Origin: ECT2AJA-044 sp965658225
GTDB taxonomy: Bacteria; Bacteroidota; Bacteroidia; Flavobacteriales; ECT2AJA-044
NCBI GenBank assembly: GCA_965658225.1
Contig: CBFHRK010000003.1
Span: 32,915-96,914, forward strand
DNA length: 64,000 nt
Direction of reading: 5' to 3'
The notes under the pieces are model-generated. The model was not told the DNA's origin. It saw nothing but the letters and a program-made list of their open reading frames with translations, and did not search any database. A program made the position numbers and the translations under genes. Below, in pieces: positions 6,559 to 15,343 of the stretch (positions are counted from its first letter, which is position 1; every line of letters begins with the position of its first letter).

Positions 6559-7745
6559 TGGCACGAGTAGTAGTAGGATTAAGTGGTGGAGTAGATAGTA
6601 GCGTGGCTGCTCATTTGTTAATTGAGCAGGGTCATGAAGTGATTGGTCTGTTCATGCGGAATTGGGTCGATGAAAGCGTGATTATCGACGCCGAATGCCC
6701 TTGGGTAGAAGATTCGAACGATGCCATGCTCGTTGCCGAGAAATTAGGAATACCCTTTCAGGTCATCGACTTATCAGAAGAATATAAGGAACGCATCGTC
6801 GACTATATGTTTTATGAGTACGAGCACGGTCGCACCCCCAACCCCGATGTACTCTGCAACAGAGAAATTAAATTCGACACTTTCCTCAAAGCGGCGCTTA
6901 AGTTAAAGGCTGATTTTGTCGCAACCGGTCACTACTGTCGTAAAATGACTACCCTCGACGAAAACAATAAACCAATCCATCATTTATTGAAAGGCCTCGA
7001 TCCCAATAAGGATCAGAGCTATTTCCTTTGCCAATTAAATCAAGATCAGCTCAGCAAGGCATTATTTCCGATCGGGCATCTTGAAAAGCCGGAAGTTCGC
7101 CGAATAGCGGCCGAATTGGATCTCGTGACCGCCGATAAAAAAGACAGTCAAGGATTGTGCTTTATAGGAAAGGTTCGATTGCCCGATTTTTTACAGCAGC
7201 AATTAAAACCCAAAAAAGGGCAAATTATCGAGATTCCTATCGACGCGCAGGTGTACGAAAAGGCGCATCGGGCCGAAGGCCCCAATTGGCTCCAAGAAAG
7301 TTCTAAAGCCTTTCGCTATACCCTAGATGATGGTAAAGTGATTGGCGAGCACCAAGGAGCGCATTATTTTACTGTGGGTCAGCGCAAAGGACTGGCGGTA
7401 GGAGGTACAAAGGAACCCCTTTTCGTGGTCGGGACAGACGTAAACGAAAATGTAATCTACACGGGTCAAAGTCATGAGCATCCCGGATTGTGGAGGTATG
7501 GACTGTTTATCAAGAATGAAGAAATTCATTGGGTGCGGTCCGATCTAGCTCTCGAAGTAGGTGACGAAATGGAAGTAAATGCGCGGTTTAGGTACCGTCA
7601 ACCGCTCCAAAAAGCGAAACTTTACCGGACAGAAGATGGAATGTACGTGATCTTCGAAGAGCGTCAGAGCGCCATTACGCCGGGTCAGTTCGCCGCGTGG
7701 TATATTGGTGACGAACTCCTTGGTTCAGGTGTAATAAATGAATAA
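6558..7745 (+). CDS. mnmA: tRNA-specific 2-thiouridylase MnmA
   Basis: A 395-residue MnmA. It adenylates U34 of tRNA-Lys, -Glu and -Gln and replaces the 2-oxygen with sulfur to give s2U34 in the cytoplasm. The N-terminal PP-loop SGGVDSSVAAHLL (about residues 9-21) binds ATP. The two catalytic cysteines are in NPDVLCNREIKF (near residue 98) and DSQGLCFIGK (near residue 200). ATGHYCRK and KDQSYFLCQL are conserved, and the C-terminal beta-barrel includes HYFTVGQRKGLAVGG. The length is slightly above the usual 360-370 because of a short insert around residues 230-260. It overlaps the upstream gene by one base, and the next gene begins directly after its stop. Confidence 0.97.
   Translation: MARVVVGLSGGVDSSVAAHLLIEQGHEVIGLFMRNWVDESVIIDAECPWVEDSNDAMLVAEKLGIPFQVIDLSEEYKERIVDYMFYEYEHGRTPNPDVLCNREIKFDTFLKAALKLKADFVATGHYCRKMTTLDENNKPIHHLLKGLDPNKDQSYFLCQLNQDQLSKALFPIGHLEKPEVRRIAAELDLVTADKKDSQGLCFIGKVRLPDFLQQQLKPKKGQIIEIPIDAQVYEKAHRAEGPNWLQESSKAFRYTLDDGKVIGEHQGAHYFTVGQRKGLAVGGTKEPLFVVGTDVNENVIYTGQSHEHPGLWRYGLFIKNEEIHWVRSDLALEVGDEMEVNARFRYRQPLQKAKLYRTEDGMYVIFEERQSAITPGQFAAWYIGDELLGSGVINE
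7270..7282 (-). repeat. Dispersed hairpin element (UUCG-type loop)
   Basis: Minus-strand reading GGGCC-TTC-GGCCC then GATG, on the antisense strand of mnmA. Confidence 0.55.
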
Positions 7746-9386
7746 ATGAAACGAATACTCCTGGTTGTTGCCGTTTTTCTATTCTTGAGGCTAAGTGCTC
7801 AAGAAACAGGCAAAGCTTGGGTGTATTTCGCTGATCGGGGGGCTGTTTCTGAAAGGATAGAATCCGTTGAGGCGCATTATTCAGCGGCGTCTATCGACCG
7901 GCGTTCGCGTCAAGGAATCGATTGGCAAGCCAGTGACCTTCCTGTTTTACCGGAGTATCTTCAGGCCCTTCGGGCCGATGGTTTAACGATCGTTCACACC
8001 TCACGATGGTTAAATGCAGTTTCTGTTCGTTTAGACGAAAATTTCGAAAGATGGAGCCGAAGGAGCAAGCCCGATTTTGTGTCGAGAGTAGAACCCGTCA
8101 AAGGATGGGAGAACGCAAAGCCCGAACCCGAAGCGCGAGTAGAACTAAAGAGTACACTTGAGTTAAACCCGAACGAGTACGGCGATGCTCGCCAGCAAAT
8201 TGAAATGATTCACGGTCTCGATTTGCACGCGGCCGGACTCAAAGGTGGAGGAATGCGCATTGCTATTTTGGATGCCGGATTCAATAGGGCCGATAGTATG
8301 GAGGTGTTCGATTACATTCGATCGCGCAACCTTGTGCTCGGAGTTCATGATTTCGTCGATGGCGGCGATTCGGTGTATGTTTCCAGTAATCACGGGACCT
8401 ATGTTTGGTCGATCATGGGCGCGTATTTACCTCAATTGATGATTGGTACGGCTCCCGATGCTGGTTATTTTTTGCTTCGGACCGAAGATGTGAATTCTGA
8501 AACAACCGTAGAAGAAGATAATTGGGTGGCCGGTGCCGAATGGGCCGATAGTGCCGGAGCTGATTTAATTAATTCCAGTTTAGGATATACTCGATTCGAT
8601 AACAATCAAGGTTATACCTACGAAGATATGGATGGCAATACTACGGTCGTTACACGTGGTGCCGATGCCGCTGCTTCTAAAGGCATTTTAGTAGTGAATA
8701 GCAACGGAAATTACGCTCAATCTGATTGGGTTTATATGGGGGCTCCGGCCGATGGAGACAGTGTTTTTTCCATTGGAGCTGTAGACCGTGAAGAACAATA
8801 TGCTTCATTTAGTTCTCTTGGGCCTACGTTCGATGGGCGATTAAAACCCAATGTTTCGGCTTTGGGCGAGCAAACAACCATTGCTTTGTCCAATGGCAAT
8901 ACGACAAGAGGAAATGGCACCTCCTTTTCTGCTCCCGTGATTTGCGGTATGACAGCTGCTTTGTGGGCGGCGCATCCTTTCCGGAACAATTGGGAAATCA
9001 TGAAAGCGGTGGAGAAAAGTGCGCATCTGGCCGCTAGGCCAAACAACCAATTGGGAAATGGAATACCCAATTACGCCCTGGCAAATGAGTTGCTCACATA
9101 TGGCGGTGAAAACGTGCCAACGGTAAGGAATCCATGGATCATTTATCCGAATCCATTCATTGACGAATTGAACATCGTTTTACAGACTGAAGTAGGCGAG
9201 GAGGCTATTTTCCGTTTGTCGACGATGAATGGAAAGCGAATTTCCGATGTAGCTTTTGGCGGCGATTATTTTCTTCGGTTATCTTTACCTCCCGACCTTC
9301 CGGCCGGAACCTATTTGCTCGAGTGGTGGCAAAACGGTGAGCGGAAGGCGGTAGAAAAAGTAATCCGAGGAAATGGAAACGAATAG
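7746..9386 (+). CDS. Subtilisin-like S8 serine protease with T9SS type A sorting domain
   Basis: A 546-residue secreted subtilase. A signal peptide (MKRILLVVAVFLFLRLSAQ) is followed by a propeptide-like region to about residue 150. The catalytic triad is visible as Asp176 in IAILDAG, His216 in SNHGTYVWSIMG and Ser393 in GNGTSFSAPV. The last 75 residues begin with WIIYPNPFIDELNI and match the type A C-terminal domain that directs Bacteroidota proteins through the type IX secretion system, where it is cleaved and the enzyme released or anchored at the cell surface. The gene starts directly after the mnmA stop and overlaps the next gene by 14 bp. The pairing of a surface protease with a tRNA-thiolation gene is probably positional only. 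One hairpin element lies on each strand (7964-7976, 9028-9041). Confidence 0.93.
   Translation: MKRILLVVAVFLFLRLSAQETGKAWVYFADRGAVSERIESVEAHYSAASIDRRSRQGIDWQASDLPVLPEYLQALRADGLTIVHTSRWLNAVSVRLDENFERWSRRSKPDFVSRVEPVKGWENAKPEPEARVELKSTLELNPNEYGDARQQIEMIHGLDLHAAGLKGGGMRIAILDAGFNRADSMEVFDYIRSRNLVLGVHDFVDGGDSVYVSSNHGTYVWSIMGAYLPQLMIGTAPDAGYFLLRTEDVNSETTVEEDNWVAGAEWADSAGADLINSSLGYTRFDNNQGYTYEDMDGNTTVVTRGADAAASKGILVVNSNGNYAQSDWVYMGAPADGDSVFSIGAVDREEQYASFSSLGPTFDGRLKPNVSALGEQTTIALSNGNTTRGNGTSFSAPVICGMTAALWAAHPFRNNWEIMKAVEKSAHLAARPNNQLGNGIPNYALANELLTYGGENVPTVRNPWIIYPNPFIDELNIVLQTEVGEEAIFRLSTMNGKRISDVAFGGDYFLRLSLPPDLPAGTYLLEWWQNGERKAVEKVIRGNGNE
7964..7976 (+). repeat. Dispersed hairpin element (UUCG-type loop)
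   Basis: GGCCC-TTC-GGGCC then GATG; codes ALRADG in the subtilase propeptide region. Confidence 0.55.
9028..9041 (-). repeat. Dispersed hairpin element
   Basis: Minus-strand TGGCC-TAGC-GGCCA then GATG; antisense to codons for HLAARPN of the subtilase. Confidence 0.55.
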
Positions 9387-10326
9387 AATCACACAACTTT
9401 TTGGAATAGAACTCCCCATTATTCAAGCGGGAATGATTTGGTGTTCGGGCTGGAAACTAGCCAGTGCGGTAAGTAATTCGGGTGGACTCGGAATAATTGG
9501 CGCTGGTAGTATGTATCCGGATATTCTGCGAGAACATATTCAAAAGTGCAAGCGAGCGACAAACAAACCATTCGCAGTAAACGTGCCAATGCTTTATCCC
9601 GATATAGAGCAGTTAATGCGCATCATCGTTGAAGAAAAAGTGCCTATTGTATTTACTTCGGCCGGAAATCCAAAAACATGGACTGCGCTTTTAAAAGAAC
9701 AAGGAATTACCGTGGTGCATGTGGTGAGCAACGTTCGCTTTGCATTAAAGGCCCAGGAAGCTGGGGTTGATGCGGTAGTGGCAGAAGGCTTTGAAGCTGG
9801 AGGGCACAACGGCCGAGAGGAGACCACTACGCTTTGCTTGATTCCCATGGTGAAATCGGCGGTTGGGATTCCGGTCATTGCCGCGGGTGGCATTGGAAGT
9901 GGAAAAGCGATGGCAGCTGCGTTTTGCCTTGGAGCGGAGGGGGTTCAAATAGGAAGTAGGTTTGTAACGAGCAACGAAAGTTCGGCTCATATAAACTTTA
10001 AGGAAACAGTTGTTCAAGCACAGGAAGGTGCAACTACACTTACGCTTAAAGAGTTAGCACCCGTGCGGTTAATAAGGAACAAATTCTTCGATGAGCTTCA
10101 AGAGGCCTATGCACGATGCGCTTCGGTTGAAGAGCTCAAGACTATTTTGGGGAGAGCACGGGCAAAAAAGGGCATGTTCGAGGGAGACTTGGACGAAGGA
10201 GAGTTGGAGATCGGACAGGTTAGTGGAAGCATCAACAAAGTACTTCCCGCCGCGGATATAGTTGCCGAAATATGGGAAGAGTTCCAGGCGGTGAGTGGCC
10301 AAATGAACCAATATTCCAAAAACTAG
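9373..10326 (+). CDS. Nitronate monooxygenase / FabK-like flavoprotein
   Basis: A 317-residue TIM-barrel FMN protein of the nitronate monooxygenase/2-nitropropane dioxygenase family, which includes enoyl-ACP reductase II (FabK). Diagnostic segments are TQLFGIELPIIQAGM at the N-terminus, VAEGFEAGGHNGRE with the GGHNG motif around the catalytic histidine, IPVIAAGGIGSGKAMAAAFCLGAEGVQIGSRF for FMN phosphate binding, and LIRNKFFDEL. In Bacteroidota this subgroup is usually annotated as nitronate monooxygenase, but the substrate of this member is not known; FabK activity is the alternative. Its ATG lies 14 bp inside the end of the subtilase gene, indicating translational coupling; the next gene starts 4 bp after its stop. 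Confidence 0.87.
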   Translation: METNRITQLFGIELPIIQAGMIWCSGWKLASAVSNSGGLGIIGAGSMYPDILREHIQKCKRATNKPFAVNVPMLYPDIEQLMRIIVEEKVPIVFTSAGNPKTWTALLKEQGITVVHVVSNVRFALKAQEAGVDAVVAEGFEAGGHNGREETTTLCLIPMVKSAVGIPVIAAGGIGSGKAMAAAFCLGAEGVQIGSRFVTSNESSAHINFKETVVQAQEGATTLTLKELAPVRLIRNKFFDELQEAYARCASVEELKTILGRARAKKGMFEGDLDEGELEIGQVSGSINKVLPAADIVAEIWEEFQAVSGQMNQYSKN

Positions 10327-10330
10327 CCTT

Positions 10331-11569
10331 TTGAAATCGAGCAATTTTTTGAAAACGCTCGGGCCGGGAATTCTATTTGCTTCGGCGGCCATCGGTGTGA
10401 GTCATTTGGTGCAGAGTACCAGGGCTGGCGCGTCTTACGGGTTTTTGCTCTTGGGAGCTGTGCTTGTGGCCAACGTCGTGAAATTCCCATTTTTTGAATT
10501 CGGATCGCGCTATGCGGTTTCTACCGGAACATCCTTATTAGCTGGCTACCGGAAAATAGGAAAGTGGGCTGTATACGTATACCTACTGATAACGCTCGGC
10601 TCTATGTTCGTAGTTACGGCCGCGGTAAGCTTCGTTTGCGCGGGAATACTTACCAATTTATTGGGTCTTACCATTTCAGTCGTTCAAATGTCCGGCGTCC
10701 TTTTTATGGGTGTTGTAGCCCTGCTTTTGATCGGACGTTATAGCGCGCTTGACGGATTTCTCAAAGTAGTTTCTATTTTCCTATTGCTCAGTACCCTTGC
10801 CGTTTTTGTAGTGACCTTGATGAATGGACCCGTAGCCGATCACGCAAGTATAGCGTCGCCCGGGTTATGGGAGGTTTCGACGCTTTCTTTTACGATCGCC
10901 CTCATGGGTTGGATGCCCACCGCCGTAGATTTGTCCGTTTGGAACAGCTTGTGGACCCTCGCTCGAATGAAGCAAACGGGTTACAAACCTACGGTGCGCG
11001 AAGTATTATTCGAGTTTCGATTGGGGTATATAATTTCGGCGCTATTGGCTGTATGTTTCCTGACTTTGGGCGCTTATTTAATGTACGGAACCGGGGAAGT
11101 TTTTTCTGATTCGGCCATCGCATTTGCCGATCAAATCGTGTCTCTTTATACTCATACGCTAGGCGAGGGAGTACGCTGGATAATTGCTATTTCGGCGTTT
11201 TCGGTAATGTTGAGTACAACCATTACGGTATTCGATGGTTACGCCCGAACACTTCGTGAAATTGCCATTCAAATTCGAGAGCGACCGCTTCCGAAATCGT
11301 TTTCGCCACTTTTTTTAATCGGCCTAGCGGCCGGAAGTTTTGTTATTATCGCATTTTACGTCACCTCACTAAAGTCACTAGTCGATTTCGCAACCACCTT
11401 GAGTTTTGTGATCGCCCCCGTCATTGCCTATCTTAATTTGAAGGCAATGACGGGGGCGGAGGTGAATGGACCCGGAGCGCTGAACCGAGGATGGAGGATC
11501 TATGGTTGGATAGGAGTCATTCTATTGACGGCCTTTACACTTTGCTATTTGTTCGTGTTCGTTTTCTAA
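10331..11569 (+). CDS. NRAMP-family transporter with non-canonical metal-site motifs
   Basis: A 412-residue polytopic protein of the NRAMP (SLC11) fold with about 11 membrane segments. Canonical NRAMPs have DPGN in TM1 and a MPH motif in TM6 that coordinate Mn2+ or Fe2+. Here TM1 reads GPGILFASAAIGVSHLVQSTRAGA, so the DPGN Asp and Asn are replaced, and the TM6 equivalent reads MGWMPTAVDLSVW, with Asp in place of His. The fold is clear but the ion may not be Mn2+/Fe2+; related non-canonical NRAMPs include Mg2+ transporters. The start is a TTG at 10331, followed at once by the conserved first segment. It is the last gene of the operon. A perfect 16-bp inverted repeat (11413-11458) and a hairpin element (11320-11333) lie near the 3' end. 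Confidence 0.88.
   Translation: MKSSNFLKTLGPGILFASAAIGVSHLVQSTRAGASYGFLLLGAVLVANVVKFPFFEFGSRYAVSTGTSLLAGYRKIGKWAVYVYLLITLGSMFVVTAAVSFVCAGILTNLLGLTISVVQMSGVLFMGVVALLLIGRYSALDGFLKVVSIFLLLSTLAVFVVTLMNGPVADHASIASPGLWEVSTLSFTIALMGWMPTAVDLSVWNSLWTLARMKQTGYKPTVREVLFEFRLGYIISALLAVCFLTLGAYLMYGTGEVFSDSAIAFADQIVSLYTHTLGEGVRWIIAISAFSVMLSTTITVFDGYARTLREIAIQIRERPLPKSFSPLFLIGLAAGSFVIIAFYVTSLKSLVDFATTLSFVIAPVIAYLNLKAMTGAEVNGPGALNRGWRIYGWIGVILLTAFTLCYLFVFVF
11320..11333 (+). repeat. Dispersed hairpin element
   Basis: CGGCC-TAGC-GGCCG then GAAG; codes GLAAGS in the NRAMP gene, 80 bp before the long inverted repeat. Confidence 0.5.
11413..11458. repeat. Perfect 16-bp inverted repeat inside the NRAMP coding sequence
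   Basis: Arms CGCCCCCGTCATTGCC (11413-11428) and GGCAATGACGGGGGCG (11443-11458) are exact reverse complements around a 14-nt loop. The region encodes IAPVIAYLNLKAMTGAEV, an ordinary transporter segment. Nothing resembling a transposon or a T-run follows. Either a strong mRNA hairpin or the product of templated quasipalindrome mutation. Confidence 0.9.
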
Positions 11570-11784
11570 AGATGATTAGGGCTGCTTGAATCCTTTTTTG
11601 AACTAAAAAACGCGCTAACTATTTGTACCCTTGGGCTTTAAGTCACTGTTTCTAGATAACGATAGTAGCTTAGATGCGCCTTGTTTCGGTAATGAGCCAA
11701 CGAAACTTTCCAACTTTTCGTTAATCCAAGTAACCCGTTCGGAACGGACCTAAATTGGGTTTAGGTAAAACTTGACCAATTGAT

Positions 11785-11792
11785 TAACTTTA
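11785..11792 (+). promoter_or_regulatory. Candidate -7 box (TAACTTTA) of the giant T9SS protein gene
   Basis: One mismatch to TAnnTTTG, 35 bp upstream of the ATG at 11828. The surrounding gene-free stretch (11570-11827) shows no other recognisable element apart from a short imperfect palindrome near 11735-11750. Confidence 0.4.
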
Positions 11793-11827
11793 CAGCTTGC
11801 TTGGCTCTAATTGACCTATCGAAACGC

Positions 11828-14800
11828 ATGAAAAAATTACTCCTTTTATTGACCTTATCGGTCTTCTCTACTGGAGCATTTGCTTCCCACATCATGGGGG
11901 GTGAAATCACTTGGGAATGTCAGCCGTCTGGCGATTATATCTTTACTTTAAAAGTATATCGCGATTGTAACGGGATCCCTCAAAATACGGCTCCACAGTT
12001 ATTAAATATTTGGAACTATACTGGTTTCCCGAATACCATCCTGTGTAATTTTGTTTCTCAAACCGATATCTCACCACCATGTGGTTTTCCTTGTAGCAAC
12101 CCTGCCGCTGGATCGGCAGAAGAGTTTATTTACATTTCAAATCCAGTAACACTCACAGGAACACCCGGAGTCAATGGTTGGGTTTTTACTTGGGACGATT
12201 GTTGCCGAAATAGCGCTATTGATAATATAATTTTAGCGGGACCCGGTCCAACAGGACACACCCTCCGGGCCATCATGTATCCGTACACACCACCCTTGGG
12301 AACAGTACCAAATAATACAAGCCCTTGCTTCGACAGTTCGCCGGTTTTCTTGGAAAGTCCTGCTACTGTTTTGTGTACTGGTTTTAACTTCACGTACAAT
12401 CAAAACGCCTTTGATGTTGATTTAGATTCTATTTACTACGATTGGGATACGCCACTCAGAGATAACCCTTGGCCGGCAACCACTTTTGCCTGGAATGCAG
12501 GGTATGCGTTCAATAACCCTTTTCCCGGCCCTACTCAGAACGCGAATAATACCGGAGCAACCTTAAATAACAATACAGGAGAGGTTTCTCTTCTTAACTA
12601 CACGGCCGGAGCCTTTGTAAGCTGTGTACGGGTAGAGTCTTGGCGTTGTGGTCAGAAAATCTCAGAAGTTTTCCGTGATTTACAAACGACCTATTTGAGT
12701 GGAGGTGATTGCCCTTCACTTCCGGGCGGATTAACGAATAATCCCCCAGTCGTAACGATTTCGGCATCAACTTTTACCCAGGTATCACCGTCACTTTTTG
12801 TTGATACGGTATATGCAGGTCAGTCGGTATCTTTTAACATGCAGGCCTCGGATTTTGACCCGCAACCTGCCGGATCACCGAGCTCTATTCAGAATGTAAC
12901 CATTGAAGCAACCGGAGCGCAGTTTGGTGCGGGTTTCACAAGTACAACCACAGGTTGCTTGCAGCCTCCTTGCGCGACACTGAACCCGCCGACTCCGATT
13001 ACAAACCCAATTGGTTCGGCCACGACCTTTACTTGGAACACAGATTGTACCAACTTGAGTTACAGTAATGCTTGTGCAAGCAGTAATACCTATACGTTCT
13101 TATTGAGAGCGAAAGATGATTTCTGTAACGCCAATGCATTCTTCTACGGTACGTTTAACGTAACTGTTCTACCGGGAGCGAGTGATCCAGCGGATGCCAA
13201 GTGTATTCGTGTATTGCCAAATGGCGATATTGAACTCGACTGGACAGAGCCGGCAGATACGGGCCTCGTATTTAATGAATACTTTATTTACTATCAGCCT
13301 CCAGGTGGAGGTGGATTTGCAGTATTGGATAGTGTTCAAGATCCAACAATCACGTCCTATACGCATGTCAACCCAGGAGGACTCGGCTCATACCTTGTGC
13401 AATCGTCTACGGGGTGTGATTTCTTGAGTAATCCGAATGATACTATTTCGCCGATTGAGCTTACGGTTACAGCACCACCGCCAGGAAGCGTTGCCAATTT
13501 AGCATGGACGCCGCCGATGGATCCGTTACCTGCGTCGTACACCGGATATTACTATATCTATCGCGAATTTCCCGCGGGAAGTTGGACCTTAATAGATTCA
13601 ACAACAACGACCACGTATTTTGATACGATCAACTTATGTGACGAGTTCATCAATTACAGAATTGAAACGCTAGACACATCTTTGTTTTGTAATTCAATTT
13701 CAAACGTAGATGGTGCTCAGTTAGCAGATTTAACTCCACCAGCTATTTCACAAGCAGATAGCGTAACGGTTGATATTAATAACAATTTGGCGAGTATTAG
13801 CTATCAGGCGACAACGGCTTCCGACGCAGTATACTACATTATCTACACCTGGGATCCGATTGGTATGGCTTGGAATCCACTTGATACCGTCTTTGACTTG
13901 AACCAAACGGTATACGTGAACCCCAACAGCAACGCGGCGAACGAGGCAGAAACCTACGGAGTCGCCGTAGTCGACAGTTGCGATAACCGTTCTCCCGTTT
14001 CCGATATTCACACCACGGTTCATTTATCAAATTATTTGGATGTCTGTACGTACACGGATAGTCTTTGGTGGAATGAATACGTCGGTTGGCCTATTGGTGG
14101 TTACGATATTTATGTGAGTGAAAATAGCGGTCCGATAACCCTACTCGGCTCAACGGTGCCCGGGGATACTACCTTCACACACGCAAACCTCACGCCATTC
14201 AGCAGTTACTGTTATTATATAGAAGTAACTGGTTTGGCTACCGAGACTTCTAGGTCTAATCAGTTGTGCATTTTTGCAGATGTTCCGCTTGCGCCTCAAT
14301 ACGAGTACATTAAATATGTGACCGTTGATATTACAGCTAATTTGGTCGATATGGAAGTGTTTGTAGACACGGCTGCTGACGTAATTGAACATCGGATAGA
14401 ACGATCTTTTGGATTGGCCGGACCCTACAGCCAGGTGGGAATTGTTCCGCAGCCGCTAGGAACAGATGAGTTCGGATATCAAGACTTATCAGCTAACTTT
14501 AATCTTCAAGAATACTACTATCGAGTGGTTGCGGTTGATAGTTGTGGAGCGGATATACTCGTTTCTGATACTTCAAACACCATTCATTTAGGGGTGGCTG
14601 CCAATGCAAACCTCACAAATGAGCTAACTTGGAATGAGTATCGCTATTGGGAAGGAAGTGTTGAGTCGTACAACATTTACAGATGGATCGATCAAGTACC
14701 GAATTTAACGCCATTAGCCAATGTGCCTGCCGGAACCACTACATGGATCGATGATTTGAATTCTACATTTATTGGACAAGTTGGTCTTGGAGGATTTTGC

Positions 14801-15169
14801 TATTATGTTGAAGCCGTAGAAGGAGCTGGTAATCCTTATGGTTTCCTCGAGCTTAGTTCTTCGAACTTGGTTTGCGTGGAACAAAATCCGCGTATGTTTA
14901 TTCCAAACGCATTCAACCCACTGAGTCCGATTCCGGAAAACAGTATTTTCCGTCCATCTGCCTTGTTTATCGATCAATATCCGTACGAAATGTCCGTATT
15001 TGATCGCTGGGGTAAACAACTTTTCTACACAACAACTTCGGCCGAGGGTTGGGACGGAACCTTTGAAGGCGAGGATCAACCGGGTGGAGTATATACCTAT
15101 ATTATTAAATATACGCCTGAAGATGGCGAAGAGCGAAGATATACGGGTTATGTAACCTTGATTCGTTAA
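11828..15169 (+). CDS. Giant secreted adhesin-like protein with T9SS type B (CHU_C, gliding-type) C-terminal domain
   Basis: A 1113-residue exported protein. The signal peptide is MKKLLLLLTLSVFSTGAFA, directly followed by SHIMGGEITWEC, the start shared by many Bacteroidota gliding-associated surface proteins. The next 330 residues are Cys-rich and Asn/Pro-rich, then several fibronectin type III-like units follow (for example ANLAWTPPMDPLPASYTGYY and LTWNEYRYWEGSVESYNIYR), each about 100 residues. The last 85 residues, from PRMFIPNAFNP to the end (FDRWGKQLFY, GWDGTFEGEDQPGGVYTYII), are the type B sorting domain used by the type IX secretion system; such proteins stay attached to the cell surface. 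A start 48 bp upstream (11780) is possible but would put a non-signal extension before the signal peptide and leave the promoter box inside the gene. Confidence 0.93.
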   Translation: MKKLLLLLTLSVFSTGAFASHIMGGEITWECQPSGDYIFTLKVYRDCNGIPQNTAPQLLNIWNYTGFPNTILCNFVSQTDISPPCGFPCSNPAAGSAEEFIYISNPVTLTGTPGVNGWVFTWDDCCRNSAIDNIILAGPGPTGHTLRAIMYPYTPPLGTVPNNTSPCFDSSPVFLESPATVLCTGFNFTYNQNAFDVDLDSIYYDWDTPLRDNPWPATTFAWNAGYAFNNPFPGPTQNANNTGATLNNNTGEVSLLNYTAGAFVSCVRVESWRCGQKISEVFRDLQTTYLSGGDCPSLPGGLTNNPPVVTISASTFTQVSPSLFVDTVYAGQSVSFNMQASDFDPQPAGSPSSIQNVTIEATGAQFGAGFTSTTTGCLQPPCATLNPPTPITNPIGSATTFTWNTDCTNLSYSNACASSNTYTFLLRAKDDFCNANAFFYGTFNVTVLPGASDPADAKCIRVLPNGDIELDWTEPADTGLVFNEYFIYYQPPGGGGFAVLDSVQDPTITSYTHVNPGGLGSYLVQSSTGCDFLSNPNDTISPIELTVTAPPPGSVANLAWTPPMDPLPASYTGYYYIYREFPAGSWTLIDSTTTTTYFDTINLCDEFINYRIETLDTSLFCNSISNVDGAQLADLTPPAISQADSVTVDINNNLASISYQATTASDAVYYIIYTWDPIGMAWNPLDTVFDLNQTVYVNPNSNAANEAETYGVAVVDSCDNRSPVSDIHTTVHLSNYLDVCTYTDSLWWNEYVGWPIGGYDIYVSENSGPITLLGSTVPGDTTFTHANLTPFSSYCYYIEVTGLATETSRSNQLCIFADVPLAPQYEYIKYVTVDITANLVDMEVFVDTAADVIEHRIERSFGLAGPYSQVGIVPQPLGTDEFGYQDLSANFNLQEYYYRVVAVDSCGADILVSDTSNTIHLGVAANANLTNELTWNEYRYWEGSVESYNIYRWIDQVPNLTPLANVPAGTTTWIDDLNSTFIGQVGLGGFCYYVEAVEGAGNPYGFLELSSSNLVCVEQNPRMFIPNAFNPLSPIPENSIFRPSALFIDQYPYEMSVFDRWGKQLFYTTTSAEGWDGTFEGEDQPGGVYTYIIKYTPEDGEERRYTGYVTLIR

Positions 15170-15193
15170 TCGCTCGTTTCTAAAAATCTTAAG

Positions 15194-15224
15194 AGGCCCG
15201 ATTCATTTGAATGGGGCCTTTTTT
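15194..15224 (+). terminator. Intrinsic terminator of the giant T9SS gene
   Basis: Stem AGGCCC/GGGCCT continued past a G-G mismatch by ATTC/GAAT with loop ATTT, followed by a run of six T. It sits 25 bp after the stop codon. Confidence 0.85.
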
Positions 15225-15284
15225 ATACAAGGAGGTCCGTTTTATTGCGGCTTCGCTTTATTCGGTAATCTTCCCTTGAGTGCC

Positions 15285-15300
15285 CCAACCTTACGGTTGG
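15285..15300 (+). repeat. Dispersed hairpin element abutting the guaB promoter
   Basis: CCAACC-TTAC-GGTTGG then ATTTCG; intergenic, ending 6 bp before the guaB -7 box. The AT-containing stem with retained pairing is a good example of compensatory change. Confidence 0.55.
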
Positions 15301-15306
15301 ATTTCG

Positions 15307-15314
15307 TATCTTTG
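15307..15314 (+). promoter_or_regulatory. -7 promoter box (TATCTTTG) of guaB
   Basis: Perfect TAnnTTTG match 29 bp upstream of the ATG. A hairpin element occupies the region where the -33 element would be expected. Confidence 0.65.
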
Positions 15315-15343
15315 CGTGCAATTTAATCAATTGCAATTCCATC

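Noticed and set aside
11570..11827. Possible small RNA or gene in the 258-b interval before the giant T9SS protein
   Set aside because: No open frame with plausible composition, no strong hairpin with T-run and no tRNA-like arms could be found by eye.
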